From Enorma burkinafasonensis (GTDB taxonomy: Bacteria > Actinomycetota > Coriobacteriia > Coriobacteriales > Coriobacteriaceae), in NCBI RefSeq assembly GCF_902150035.1, contig NZ_LR597511.1:1-61822 (forward strand): DNA of 61,822 nt, written 5' to 3'. How positions within the stretch are numbered: position 1 is the first letter of the stretch; the number at the start of each line of letters is the position of its first letter. This document shows positions 45,164 through 54,392 of this stretch, one piece after another. The notes below the pieces were generated by a model, which was not told the origin of the DNA, searched no databases, and saw only the letters and a program-made list of their open reading frames with translations. The position numbers and the translations under genes were made by a program.

Positions 45164-47320
45164 TTACTTGCCCTGCACCATGGTGAGCGAGATCTTGCCG
45201 CGGTCGCGGTCGATCTTCTCGACCCACACCTTGACGGTGTCGCCCACCGCCACGACGTCGGTCGGGTGCTTGACGAAGCGCCGCGCGAGCTTCGAGATGT
45301 GCACGAGCCCGTCCTGCTTCACGCCCACGTCCACGAACGCGCCGAAGTCGACCACGTTGCGCACGGTACCGCTGAGCTCCATGCCCACCTCGAGGTCGTC
45401 GATGCTGCGCGCCGAGCGGCTGAACACGACCTCGGGCGCGTCATCGCGCGGGTCGCGCCCCGGCTTCTCGAGCTCGGCGATGATGTCGATGAGGGTGAGC
45501 ACGCCGCAGCCCAGATCGCCCGCGAGGGCGGCGACGCTGCCCACGCGCTTGTCGATGTCCGGCACGCCGCCGCGGGCGAGGTCCTCGGCGCCCACGCCCG
45601 CGCGCTCGAGCACGGCACGGGCGACCTCGTAGCTCTCCGGATGCACCGCCGTGGCGTCGAGCGGGTTGTCGCCGCCCGCGATGCGCAAAAAGCCCGCGCA
45701 CTGCTCGAAGGCCTTGGGCCCCAGCTTGGGCACCTTCTTGAGCTGCCGGCGGTCCGTGAAGGCGCCGTGCTCCTCGCGGTAGGCGACGATGTTCGCGGCG
45801 ACCGCCGGCGTGATGCCCGAGACGTAAGCAAGCAGGCTCGCGCTCGCGGTGTTCACGTCGACGCCCACGCGGTTCACGACGTCCTCGACCACGTGCCCGA
45901 GCGTGCGGGCGAGCTCGGCCTGGTCGAGGTCGTGCTGGTACTGCCCGACGCCGATGGACTGGGGCGGGATCTTCACGAGCTCGGCGAGCGGGTCCTGGAG
46001 GCGCCGTCCCAGGCTCATGGCGCCACGCGTGGTCACGTCGAGGTCCGGGTACTCGCGGCTCGCGAGCTCGGAGGCCGAGTAGACCGAGGCGCCGGCCTCG
46101 TTGACGATCGTGTAGCGCAGCTCGGGTGTCTCCTCGGCGATGAAGTCGGAGACGACCTCCTCGGTCTCGCGGCTCGCCGTGCCGTTGCCGATCACGACGG
46201 TGTTCACGGCGTAGCGCTTCACGAGCCGCGCGAGCTCGCGCCTGGTGCCGGCGATGTCGCGGCGCGGCGGCGTGGGGTACACGACGCCGTGGTCGAGGAG
46301 CTTGCCCGTCTCGTCGAGCACCGCGACCTTGCAGCCGGTGCGGTACCCCGGGTCGAGCGCGATCACGCGCGCGCCGCGCACGGGGCGCTGCGACAGCAGG
46401 CTCTCGAGGTTCTTGGCGAAGACCTTGATCGCGTCCATCTGCGCGCGGACCGTTAGCTTGGCGCGCGCCTCGCGCTCGAGCGAGGGGGCCATGAGGCGCT
46501 TGTAGCCGTCGGCGATGGCGGCGTCGAGCACCGGCGCGAAGGCACCCTGGCGGCGCGGCCAGCGGCTGCCCAGACGCGCGACGGCGGCCGCCGTGTCCAC
46601 CTGCACGTGCACGCGGAGCTTGCCCTCGCGCTCGCCACGGTCGATGGCGAGGATGCGGTGGTTGGGGATCTTGCGCACGGGCTCGTCGTAGGCGTAGTAC
46701 GGCTCGTAGGGGGTCTTCTCGTCCGCGTCGACCGCGACCGAGACCACCTCGCCCGTGCCCTCGGTGAAGGAGCGCAGGTCGGCCACGTTCTCGGCGTCCT
46801 CGGCAACGACCTCGGCGACGATGTCCGAGACGCCGGCGAGCGCCTTCTCGGGCGTGTCGTAGCCGGCCTCGACGGCCTCGGGCGTGACGAACCCGGCCGC
46901 CGCCTCGAGCGGCGCGCCCTTGGTCGTGACCTGCATGATGATCATGTTGGCGAGGGGCTCGAGCCCCGCCTCGCGGGCCTTCTGCGCGCGCGTCTGGCGC
47001 TTCTTGCGGTACGGCTTGTAGAGGTCCTCGACGCGCTGCAGCTGCGTGGCGGCGCGGATCTCGGCCTCGAGCTCGGGCGTGAGCTTGCCCTGGGCGCCGA
47101 TGAGGGTGATGACGTCGTCTTTGCGCTGCTCGAGGTTGCGCAGGTAGGTGAGGCGGTCGTCGAGCGCGCGCAGCGCGACGTCGTCCATGCCGCCCGTCGC
47201 CTCCTTGCGGTAGCGCGCGATGAACGGGATGGTGTTCCCCTCGTCGATGAGGGCGACCGCCGCCTCGACGGCGGAGCGCTTGAGGCCGAGCTCCTCGGCG
47301 AGCGTTGCGATGATATCCAT
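45164..47320 (-). CDS. tex: Transcription accessory protein Tex
   Basis: A 718-residue nucleic-acid-binding protein. The N-terminal helical region begins MDIIATLAEELGLKRSAVEAAV and includes IPFIARYRKEATGGMDD. A YqgF-like domain (RVIALDPGYRTGCKVAVLD), helix-hairpin-helix repeats and a C-terminal S1 domain (about 635-718, GTVRNVVDFGAFVDVGVKQDGLVHIS) follow. Tex binds RNA and affects transcription or RNA decay. ATG 47320 follows ggggag; the frame extends upstream without a ribosome site. Confidence 0.95.
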   Translation of the reverse strand: MDIIATLAEELGLKRSAVEAAVALIDEGNTIPFIARYRKEATGGMDDVALRALDDRLTYLRNLEQRKDDVITLIGAQGKLTPELEAEIRAATQLQRVEDLYKPYRKKRQTRAQKAREAGLEPLANMIIMQVTTKGAPLEAAAGFVTPEAVEAGYDTPEKALAGVSDIVAEVVAEDAENVADLRSFTEGTGEVVSVAVDADEKTPYEPYYAYDEPVRKIPNHRILAIDRGEREGKLRVHVQVDTAAAVARLGSRWPRRQGAFAPVLDAAIADGYKRLMAPSLEREARAKLTVRAQMDAIKVFAKNLESLLSQRPVRGARVIALDPGYRTGCKVAVLDETGKLLDHGVVYPTPPRRDIAGTRRELARLVKRYAVNTVVIGNGTASRETEEVVSDFIAEETPELRYTIVNEAGASVYSASELASREYPDLDVTTRGAMSLGRRLQDPLAELVKIPPQSIGVGQYQHDLDQAELARTLGHVVEDVVNRVGVDVNTASASLLAYVSGITPAVAANIVAYREEHGAFTDRRQLKKVPKLGPKAFEQCAGFLRIAGGDNPLDATAVHPESYEVARAVLERAGVGAEDLARGGVPDIDKRVGSVAALAGDLGCGVLTLIDIIAELEKPGRDPRDDAPEVVFSRSARSIDDLEVGMELSGTVRNVVDFGAFVDVGVKQDGLVHISKLARRFVKHPTDVVAVGDTVKVWVEKIDRDRGKISLTMVQGK

Positions 47321-47506
47321 ACGGCTCCCCACATAGGTCCGGTTCCGGATTGCTGAAGCCGAACTAGGATACCCGCGCGGGCGGACAAGGGCAAGGCGCG
47401 CTGGCAGCCGCGCCGGGCGCCTCGCTTGGGCCGCACCGCCCCGGACGCGCCCTCGGCCCCGCATCGGCCGCGCCCGCCCCGGACGCGCCTCTCGGCCCCC
47501 GAAGTC

Positions 47507-48130
47507 TCAGTCCCCGAAGTACCGGATGCCCTGCTCGAGGTAGCGCCGCTTCTCGACCGTGGGGTACGCGTCGTTGATCGCGCGGTAGCGCGGGCACTCC
47601 TCGCTATGGTCGTTGATGATGCCGCACGCCTGCAGATGCGAGTAGATCACCGTGGGGCCCAGGTACTTGAAGCCCCGGCGCTTGAGGTCGCGGGCGATGC
47701 GCGCGGACAGGCCGTTGCTCACCGGGACGTAGCCCTGCGCGTGCTTGTTGTAGAGGATGGTCTTGCCGCCCGAATAGCCCCACAGGTACGCGTCGAACGT
47801 GCCGAACTCCTCGCGGATGCGCTGGAAGCAGCGCGCGTTGCCGATGATCGCCTCGATCTTGCGGCGGCTGCGGATCATCCCCGGCGTCGCGAGGATGCGC
47901 TCGATGTCGCGCTCGCCATAGGCCGCGACGCGGTCGAAATCGAAGCTGTCGAAGCACGCGCGGAAGATCTCGCGCTTCTGCATCATCATGTTCCAGTTGA
48001 GCCCGCACTGCATGACCTCGAGCGAGAGGAACTCGAACTGCCCGCGATCGTCGTGAAGGGGCGTGCCCCACTCCTCGTCGTGGTAGCGGATGTTGAGCTC
48101 GCTCGTCGCGTCCCAATCGCAGTAGGCCAT
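47507..48130 (-). CDS. tag: DNA-3-methyladenine glycosylase I
   Basis: A 207-residue base-excision-repair enzyme that removes 3-methyladenine. The N-terminal zinc ligands MAYCDW and YHDEEWG, and C-terminal HSEECPRY, form the Tag zinc site (Cys, His, His, Cys). The 3-methyladenine pocket segment LEVMQCGLNW is present. ATG 48130 is preceded by gggaggtgag. It diverges from the Sel1-repeat gene. Confidence 0.93.
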   Translation of the reverse strand: MAYCDWDATSELNIRYHDEEWGTPLHDDRGQFEFLSLEVMQCGLNWNMMMQKREIFRACFDSFDFDRVAAYGERDIERILATPGMIRSRRKIEAIIGNARCFQRIREEFGTFDAYLWGYSGGKTILYNKHAQGYVPVSNGLSARIARDLKRRGFKYLGPTVIYSHLQACGIINDHSEECPRYRAINDAYPTVEKRRYLEQGIRYFGD

Positions 48131-48243
48131 CGCTCTCACCTCCCGTGCACGGCTTCCGCTTCAAGTATATCGGCGAACGGCGCGTTCCTGTCCGCGCGAA
48201 AGGGTATCGCGGTCTCAAGGATCGATGCGCTCGGAGGTGCGCC

Positions 48244-49113
48244 ATGGATGAGAATGCCTACGCCGTCAGCCGCGAGGATCTCGAACAGCTCGCTGCGTTT
48301 GCGAGCGTCCCGCTCTTCTTCCACGAGTCGGCAGACGACTACCACGACACGGCGGAGGCCGACAACGCCCAAGAGCTGCTCCAGGAGCTCGCCCGCATGG
48401 CGCTTTCCCATACAGGAGATGGCTTCGCGCGGTTCGCGCAGGAGCATGCCGCGCGCATCCGCGAGGCGGCGCGCTATAACGACGGCATCGCCGAGGCGCT
48501 GGTCCTCGGCTACCGCCTCGGTATCTCCGCCGGCAGCGCCACCTGCATGAACGATCTCGGTGCCCTGTATTATCTGGGCGATCTTGTCGAGCAGGATTAC
48601 GCCAAAGCCGCTGGGCTGTACGAGATGGCGATGCGCCACGGGTGCTTCCAGTCCATCATCAACCTCGGTTACATCTACGAATACGGCCGCATCGGCGAGC
48701 GCGACCTCGACAGGGCATTCCGCTACTATGCCCTCGCCGCGGCGCTCGCGCCCTCCTGCGAGGCCACCTACAAGCTCGGCGACATGTTCAGCCGCGGCCA
48801 GGCGACCGAAGCGAACCCGAGCTTTGCTAAGGCGCTCTGGGAGCGCAGCCTTGAGCTTGCCGAAAGCGCCGAGCTCGCCGCGCAACCGGCGATCCGCATC
48901 GCGCGCCTGCTCATCGACCCCAGCTCGGTCGAATGGGGTATCGAACTCGATCCGCTGCGGGCGCTGTCGCTCTTCCAGCAAGCCGAGGTGGGCTTGAGGA
49001 TCGACATCGCGAACGGGATGCACTACTACCGCAAGCGCCTTGCCGAGGCAATCGAGGGCCAGGCCCGCGCCCGCGCCATGCTCGATGAGGACCCGGTCGT
49101 GATAGCACGGTAG
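48244..49113 (+). CDS. Sel1-repeat (TPR-like) protein
   Basis: A 289-residue cytosolic protein with Sel1-like helical repeats in the middle. DLGALYYLGDLVEQDYAKAAGLYEMAM, LGYIYEYGRIGERDLDRAFRYYALAA and LGDMFSRGQATE are successive repeats. No signal peptide or enzymatic motif is present. It probably acts as a protein-interaction scaffold. ATG 48244 has cggaggtg upstream. It is followed after 43 bases by the CpXC gene, suggesting a two-gene unit. Confidence 0.78.
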   Translation: MDENAYAVSREDLEQLAAFASVPLFFHESADDYHDTAEADNAQELLQELARMALSHTGDGFARFAQEHAARIREAARYNDGIAEALVLGYRLGISAGSATCMNDLGALYYLGDLVEQDYAKAAGLYEMAMRHGCFQSIINLGYIYEYGRIGERDLDRAFRYYALAAALAPSCEATYKLGDMFSRGQATEANPSFAKALWERSLELAESAELAAQPAIRIARLLIDPSSVEWGIELDPLRALSLFQQAEVGLRIDIANGMHYYRKRLAEAIEGQARARAMLDEDPVVIAR

Positions 49114-49156
49114 CAGCAGGCGCAAGACCCGTTTGACGATGCGAAGGAGCTTCCCG

Positions 49157-49855
49157 ATGTCCCGCCCCCGCCGACACGAAATCACCTGCCCCGTCTGCGG
49201 CACCACGGGGGAATTTATCCTGTGGGAGAGTTTGAACAACGTGCTCAACCCGGATGAAGCGCAACAGCTTATCGACGGATCGCTTTTCACGTACCGCTGC
49301 CCGCATTGCGGCGCCAAAACCGATGTGGTCTACCCCTGTCTCTACCACGACATGAAAGAGCACGCGATGGTGCAGCTCGTGGACAAGGGTAGCCTCGATG
49401 AAGCCATACGAATGCTCGACAAGCTGCAGGCGGACGGCATGCTCGCCAGGATGACTGCAGAAGCGAACTATCGGCATCGCCTCGTCACATCTCAAAACGA
49501 CCTGCGTGAAAAGGCCATGCTGTTCCGCGATGGCCTCGACGATCGCGCGATGGAAGTCCTCAAATTGCTGGTACTCAAGCAACTGGCAGAGACCGAGACG
49601 GATTTCGAGGAGTTCATGAGCAACGGAATCCTGCTCTACGTTGGCCAAACCACCGCAGAGGAGATCGAGTTCGAATGGTTCATCGAGCAACCGGACGGGT
49701 CGTGGTCAAAGCCGCTTGCATTCAGCGTACCGCGCGAGCACTACATGCAGGCCGAGCAGATTGTCGAGATGCTCGGGCAACGCATTGCACCCACCTACAT
49801 CATCGATCGCGATTGGACGTCCCAGATTCTACTTGAGAAGGAAAACGACAATTAG
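49157..49855 (+). CDS. CpXC-domain protein
   Basis: A 232-residue protein. The first 75 residues contain two CPxC knuckles (ITCPVCGTTGEF and YRCPHCGAKTDV), the signature of the CpXC family, preceding a helical and alpha/beta C-terminal part. Codon use is less GC-rich than that of its neighbours. The biochemical role of the family is unknown. ATG 49157 has gaaggag upstream. It is the likely partner of the Sel1-repeat gene. Confidence 0.75.
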   Translation: MSRPRRHEITCPVCGTTGEFILWESLNNVLNPDEAQQLIDGSLFTYRCPHCGAKTDVVYPCLYHDMKEHAMVQLVDKGSLDEAIRMLDKLQADGMLARMTAEANYRHRLVTSQNDLREKAMLFRDGLDDRAMEVLKLLVLKQLAETETDFEEFMSNGILLYVGQTTAEEIEFEWFIEQPDGSWSKPLAFSVPREHYMQAEQIVEMLGQRIAPTYIIDRDWTSQILLEKENDN

Positions 49856-49940
49856 CTATTGAACCGAGGTTCCATGGACGCAAGAGGCAAGGCAACGCTC
49901 TCTTTTGCTGATATGCCGCAAGCTGCCGTATCGTTCGATT

Positions 49941-50065
49941 AAGAATACTGTGGGTAATTCGCAGAGCTGCATGTAGACACGATTGCCACCACCACAAAAC
50001 TGCAGGAAAGCCGTGTCTGCTCGAGAGGTCTACTCGGTCTTTTGAGTTTAACCCACAGTATTCTT
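49941..50065. repeat. Large imperfect palindrome C (125 bp)
   Basis: The 15-base arm aagaatactgtgggt pairs perfectly with the other end. gtagac (49973-49978) and gtctac (50028-50033) are exactly symmetric. The palindrome ctgcag/gcagg sits at the centre (50000-50006). The arm sequence is unrelated to A, B, D and E although the architecture is the same. It lies 88 bases after the CpXC gene and upstream of gluQ. Confidence 0.85.
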
Positions 50066-50247
50066 GCTTGAACTGTCTCGAGCAGAGGCTGACACGGTCC
50101 CTAACCGAGGAACAATCGAGAAAACCACAGCTTGCGCCGCTCTGGGACGAGGCGCCGCATGCAAGACGTCCTAGGACCCCAGGCATCACTTGGCCTGCCG
50201 TCCGGTCGCCATGGCGACGCCCTGGCCCATGGCACGTGCCGCTCGGC

Positions 50248-50253
50248 TATACT
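50248..50253 (+). promoter_or_regulatory. Candidate -10 box directly upstream of gluQ
   Basis: TATACT ends 7 bases before the gluQ ATG (50261), and no Shine-Dalgarno is visible between them. If used, the transcript would be leaderless or nearly so. No strong -35 box is seen 17 bases further upstream. Confidence 0.35.
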
Positions 50254-50260
50254 TGCGGAC

Positions 50261-51247
50261 ATGAATACCGCAACGGACAAACAGGGCAACGGGGTCGTCG
50301 GCAGGTTCGCGCCGTCGCCCTCCGGCCGCATGCACCTGGGTAACATCTACGCCTCGCTCGTCGCGTGGCTCTCCGCCCGCTCGGCGGGCGGCCGCATGGT
50401 GCTGCGCATCGAGGACCTGGACCCGCGCACGCAGAGCGGCCCCTGGACGGAGCTGCTCATCCGCGACCTCGACTGGCTCGGCCTGACCTGGGATGTGGGC
50501 CCGCTCTACCAGCACGACCGCGTCGAGCGCTACGAGGCGGCAGCCCGCTCGATCGCCGAGCGCGGGCTCACCTACCCCTGCTTCTGCACGCGCGCCGAGC
50601 TGCACGCGGCGAGCGCGCCGCACGCGAGCGACGGCACGCCCATATACAGCGGCACCTGCCGCGGGCTCTCCCCCGCCGAGGTCGAGCGGCGCGTGCTCGA
50701 GCGCCCTCCCGCCACGCGCCTCATGGTCCCCCCTGCAGGCGACCCCGCCGGCGTCATCGCCTTCACAGACCGCGTATTCGGGCCGCAGCGCCAGGTGCTC
50801 GCCCGCGATTGCGGCGACTTCCTCATCCGCCGCTCCGACGGCGTGTTCGCCTACCAGCTCGCCGTCGTCGTCGACGATGCCGAGATGGGCGTCACCGAGG
50901 TCGTACGCGGCTGCGATTTGCTCTCGTCCACGCCGCGCCAGATCTACCTGCAGCGACTGCTCGGCCTGCCCGAGCCCGCCTACGCCCACGTCCCGCTCCT
51001 CATGGCGCCCGACGGCCGCCGACTCTCCAAGCGCGACCGTGACCTGGACATGGAGGGGCTGCGCGAGCGCTTCGGGACGGCGGAGCGCCTGCTCGGCTGG
51101 CTCGCGGGCACGACGGGTATCGCGCCCGATACCGAGCCGCGCACGGCAGATGAGCTCGCGTGCCTCTTCAGCTGGGACGCCATCCGCGCGCATCGCGAGA
51201 ACATGGCCATCGACCCCGGCGACGAGCGGCGCGGCCCCGCCGCCTAA
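50261..51247 (+). CDS. gluQ: Glutamyl-Q tRNA(Asp) synthetase-like protein
   Basis: A 328-residue truncated glutamyl-tRNA synthetase lacking the C-terminal anticodon-binding domain. It contains the class I signatures APSPSGRMHLGN (HIGH-like) and RRLSKRD (KMSKS-like) and a putative zinc site (CFCTRAE and YSGTC). GluQ-RS glutamylates queuosine at position 34 of tRNA-Asp. The start ATG 50261 lacks a ribosome site (see promoter entry); longer starts are less likely. A strong hairpin follows the gene. Confidence 0.88.
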   Translation: MNTATDKQGNGVVGRFAPSPSGRMHLGNIYASLVAWLSARSAGGRMVLRIEDLDPRTQSGPWTELLIRDLDWLGLTWDVGPLYQHDRVERYEAAARSIAERGLTYPCFCTRAELHAASAPHASDGTPIYSGTCRGLSPAEVERRVLERPPATRLMVPPAGDPAGVIAFTDRVFGPQRQVLARDCGDFLIRRSDGVFAYQLAVVVDDAEMGVTEVVRGCDLLSSTPRQIYLQRLLGLPEPAYAHVPLLMAPDGRRLSKRDRDLDMEGLRERFGTAERLLGWLAGTTGIAPDTEPRTADELACLFSWDAIRAHRENMAIDPGDERRGPAA

Positions 51248-51291
51248 TCTGCCCGTCCCGCCGCACGAGCCCATGGCCCGCCGCCTAAACG

Positions 51292-51322
51292 CGAAAGCCC
51301 CCTCGTGCAGAGGGGGCTTTCG
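51292..51322 (+). terminator. 13-bp hairpin after gluQ
   Basis: cgaaagccccctc pairs perfectly with gagggggctttcg around a gtgca loop, 44 bases after the gluQ stop. The stem ends in an AAA/TTT block typical of intrinsic terminators, though the following tail is not T-rich. Confidence 0.75.
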
Positions 51323-51431
51323 GACATGCATCGGATGCCTCTCTAGAACGGGGAGCCGATCTGATCGAGGCGCGTCCGGGGCAAACACCGCTCTGACGCG
51401 CCAACCGGCGCCCGCTTCGAGGATTCGAGCG

Positions 51432-51554
51432 TCTTGGCGGTGGGCGCATCGAGAATCGTCGGGAAGGGAGGGCTTCCACGATCATGAACCAGCAGGTATC
51501 TGACTTGCGCACCTACGGCTCACCCGATTGGAGGATAATCACCCACCGCCAAGA
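51432..51554. repeat. Large imperfect palindrome E (123 bp)
   Basis: The 13-base arm tcttggcggtggg pairs perfectly with the other end. GCAGG is at the centre (51492-51496). The arm sequence is unlike those of the other elements. The symmetric gtag/ctac pair is weak or absent. It lies between convergent genes, right next to the terminator of the PTS operon. Confidence 0.78.
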
Positions 51555-51555
51555 T

Positions 51556-51583
51556 GTCCGAGGGCCCGCGTGGGCCCCCGGAC
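51556..51583 (-). terminator. Hairpin after the mannose-family PTS operon
   Basis: gtccg-a-gggccc pairs with gggccc-c-cggac around a 4-base loop. It lies 28 bases past the stop of the IID gene on the minus strand. Confidence 0.6.
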
Positions 51584-51611
51584 GGCCCGGCTCCGCTGCC
51601 GCGCGGCGCGC

Positions 51612-52499
51612 CTAGCAGATGCCGAGCAAACCGAGCGCCAGACCGATCACCATGGTGCCCACGATGACGATGTTGACGTTCACGTTCTTGCGCAGCAGCA
51701 AGAAGCAGCCGAGCGTGTAGAGCAGCGGGATGATGCCGATGAAAATCGAGTCGAGCGTGCTCTGCAGCAGGATGGGGTCGCCCTCGCCCGCCGGGATCGA
51801 GAGGATCGTCGAGAACTTGACGTTCGATGCGGTCATGGCACCGATCATGAGCAGGCCGAGCGTGCTGGCGAGCTTGGTCAGAACCCCCATGAGGCCGCTC
51901 TCGTAGATCGTGTTGATGAAGCTCGAGCCCACGCGGTAGCCGAGGACCGTCAGGCACCAGCGGCAGATGTAGCTCGGGATGTTGTAGATCAGCAGGAAGA
52001 CGATCGGGCCCAGGATGGAGCCGTTGTCAGCGCACAGCGCCATGCCCACGGAGGCGGCGATCACGCGCAGGCAGCCCCAGAAGATGGCGTCGCCGATACC
52101 GGACATGGGGCCCATGAGGGACGCCTTGACCGAGTCGATGGACTGCGTGTCGAAGTCGGCCTTCTCGGAGTTCTCCTTCTCCATGGACGCGACGAGGCCC
52201 ATGCAGAACGTGCCGACGTTCGAGGTGATGTTGTACCAGGTGGAGTGGCGCGTATAGGCGTCGACCATCTCGTCCTTGGTGTGGTAGAAGCGCTTGAAGG
52301 CCGGCGAGAGCGCCCACATGAAGCCCGAGGCACCGGCACGGGCGCCGCCGCAGTACATGGCGAAGATGTTCAGCGAGCGCCAGAAGATACCGTGCAGCAT
52401 CTTCTTGTCGTCGTGGGAGAGGCCCTTGGTGGAGACGGTGATCTTGACGTCATCCGAGGTGGATTCCAGGCCCTGAGTTGCGTTCAGTTCGTTGCTCAT
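51612..52499 (-). CDS. PTS mannose/fructose/sorbose family EIID component
   Basis: A 295-residue IID membrane subunit. The N-terminal cytosolic part, WRSLNIFAMYCGGARAGASGFMWALSP, the GPMSGIGDAIFWG loop and the C-terminal hydrophobic segment LLYTLGCFLLLRKNVN are characteristic. Its ATG overlaps the stop codon of the IIC gene (ATGA), so translation is coupled. It is the last gene of the operon. Confidence 0.92.
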   Translation of the reverse strand: MSNELNATQGLESTSDDVKITVSTKGLSHDDKKMLHGIFWRSLNIFAMYCGGARAGASGFMWALSPAFKRFYHTKDEMVDAYTRHSTWYNITSNVGTFCMGLVASMEKENSEKADFDTQSIDSVKASLMGPMSGIGDAIFWGCLRVIAASVGMALCADNGSILGPIVFLLIYNIPSYICRWCLTVLGYRVGSSFINTIYESGLMGVLTKLASTLGLLMIGAMTASNVKFSTILSIPAGEGDPILLQSTLDSIFIGIIPLLYTLGCFLLLRKNVNVNIVIVGTMVIGLALGLLGIC

Positions 52500-53323
52500 G
52501 CGAAAAAGTCCTCCTCTTCAAGCTCGGCCTGCGAGGCGCCGACGCCGGAGACGCCGCCCTCACGCAGCTGCTGGATCTGCTTCTTGATGTCGAGGTTCTC
52601 GAAGTCGCGGATGCCCGTCACCACGATGATCACGACGCCCACGGCCGCCACGGCGATCATCGGCATGCCGAGGTAGGCGAACAGCACGAAGCCCAGCAGG
52701 AAGTACACGCAGATCTTGCTGTCCCAGAGCATGCGGAGCAGCAGGGCCATGCCGACGGCGGGCAGCAGGCCGGAGACGGTGTTGAAGCCGTTGAGCACGG
52801 CCTGGGGCACCAGGTCCATGAGCTGCGAGGCAGGCTCAGCGCCGATCAGCACGGCGGCGAAGGTCGGGATGGCCATGGCCGCGTTCATGACGACGGCGCC
52901 GCCGAAGTGGCACAGGAACACGTTGCGCTCCTCGCCCGAGCGGGCGGCCCAGTCGATGATGGGCGCCCAGAAGGACATGAGCACGTTGAAGATGAGCGAG
53001 TAGATCACGTTGGCGAAGATGGCCGCGGCGACGGCGAGCGGGATCGCGACGCCCTGGTCCATGCCGTTCACCACGACGAAGCACACGGCCAGCACCGTGC
53101 CGCAGGTGGTGTCGGCCGAGGTGGCGCCGCCGACGTTCACGCTGCCGATGAAGATGGCCTGCAGCGCAGCACCGATCATGATGCCCGTCGTGATGTCGCC
53201 GAAGACGATGCCGGCGACGAGACCGGCGCCGAGCGGCTGCTCGATCATGGGCTGACCGAACGTCCACTGCACGAAGTAGCAGAAGAACGCCGCGAAGAAC
53301 GCCAATAGTGCGGTGGTTACCAT
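52496..53323 (-). CDS. PTS mannose/fructose/sorbose family EIIC component
   Basis: A 275-residue polytopic membrane protein of the EII-Sor family. GLVAGIVFGDITTGIMIGAALQ near the N-terminus is typical, as is the run of about 8 hydrophobic segments. With IID it forms the sugar channel of a mannose-family permease. It has gaaaggag before ATG 53323 and ends in an ATGA overlap with IID. Confidence 0.92.
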   Translation of the reverse strand: MVTTALLAFFAAFFCYFVQWTFGQPMIEQPLGAGLVAGIVFGDITTGIMIGAALQAIFIGSVNVGGATSADTTCGTVLAVCFVVVNGMDQGVAIPLAVAAAIFANVIYSLIFNVLMSFWAPIIDWAARSGEERNVFLCHFGGAVVMNAAMAIPTFAAVLIGAEPASQLMDLVPQAVLNGFNTVSGLLPAVGMALLLRMLWDSKICVYFLLGFVLFAYLGMPMIAVAAVGVVIIVVTGIRDFENLDIKKQIQQLREGGVSGVGASQAELEEEDFFA

Positions 53324-53388
53324 ACAAACTCCTTTCGAAGCACTATCTTGTGCCCCGCGCCTGACCTTGCGGTCGCGGGGCGCCGTTC

Positions 53389-53886
53389 CTAGAGCTTGGC
53401 GAGCAGGTCGGACACCGGCGTCTTGGCGTCCGTCACACCCACCTGGTGGATGACGGGAATGCCCTGCTCGCAGAGCTCGCGCGCGGCGGCAACCTCATCC
53501 GGGTTCAAGGTGACGCCCGTGGTGAGCAGCACCTTCTTGGAATCGTCGGAACGATCGAAACGGCCCACGTTGGCCACGTTCACGCTGCCGATCTTGCCGG
53601 GCGCGCCCTTGACGAGCGCGAGTGCGTCGGCGACGTTATCGGTGAGCGCAAAGATGCGCATATCGGCGCCGCGCGGGTCGTTCGCGACCTTGATGGCGTC
53701 CTCGATGGTGCGGATGAGCAGCTTCTGGCCGCCCGGGCACGCCATCTTGAGCGTCGCCGCCTGGGTCTTGTCCTCGGCGGCATGGTCGTTCGCGACCAGG
53801 ATGCCCTTGGTGTTGAGCTCCTTGCCCCACATGAGCGTGACCTGCCCGTGGACCAGGCGATCATCGACTCGCAACTGTACGATCAT
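53389..53886 (-). CDS. PTS mannose/fructose/sorbose family EIIB component
   Basis: A 165-residue IIB protein. Phosphorylated His13 lies in RVDDRLVHGQV, the signature of ManX/SorB-type IIB subunits. It carries phosphate from IIA to the sugar. It lies between IIA and IIC on the same strand and has a gggaggaga-like Shine-Dalgarno. Confidence 0.92.
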   Translation of the reverse strand: MIVQLRVDDRLVHGQVTLMWGKELNTKGILVANDHAAEDKTQAATLKMACPGGQKLLIRTIEDAIKVANDPRGADMRIFALTDNVADALALVKGAPGKIGSVNVANVGRFDRSDDSKKVLLTTGVTLNPDEVAAARELCEQGIPVIHQVGVTDAKTPVSDLLAKL

Positions 53887-53955
53887 GTCTCTCCCCTCTC
53901 TTTGGTGACCGTAATATGCAGACGCGCACGGGATCCCGCCCGCGCACGGAAACGC

Positions 53956-54381
53956 CTAGGCGAAGAAATCGTCGTCGCTCTCGTCCTCGGCGGCCTCCTC
54001 CTCGAGCACCACGCGCTCCATGAGCGCGGTCGCGCCCTGGATGCCCGCGTCGATGAACTCGGGCGTGATGGGGTCGGCCGTGATGAGGCACTCGAGCACG
54101 AGGGCGAGGTTGAACCCCGTGACGTGCACGATGCCGCGCTTCTCGGGATGCATGCCGGCAATCTTGTTGCAGACGCTGCCGCCCTTGAGGTCCGTGAAGA
54201 TCACGGCGTCGTCCTCGGGCTCGACGCCGTCGATCCACTCCTGGACCTTCGACGTGAAGTCGGACTCGTCCACATAGCAGTCGACGGCGGTGATGGCGCT
54301 GTCGTCGCGCAGCAGGATCTTGGCGACGCTCTTCACGCCCGAGGCCATGTGCCCATGGGTCGCGATCAGGATCTTCTTCAT
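53956..54381 (-). CDS. PTS mannose/fructose family EIIA component
   Basis: A 141-residue IIA protein. Active-site His9 lies in ATHGHMASG, and TDLKGGSVCN and the C-terminal helix follow the family pattern. The acidic tail EEEAAEDESDDDFFA resembles the tail of the IIC gene product (EEEDFFA). It starts 11 bases after the aldolase stop. Confidence 0.9.
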   Translation of the reverse strand: MKKILIATHGHMASGVKSVAKILLRDDSAITAVDCYVDESDFTSKVQEWIDGVEPEDDAVIFTDLKGGSVCNKIAGMHPEKRGIVHVTGFNLALVLECLITADPITPEFIDAGIQGATALMERVVLEEEAAEDESDDDFFA

Positions 54382-54392
54382 CGCGCCCCCCC

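Noticed and set aside
51432-51554. Riboswitch in element E
   Set aside because: Short blocks recall known aptamers, but the element lies between two convergent genes and has no downstream gene to regulate in either direction.
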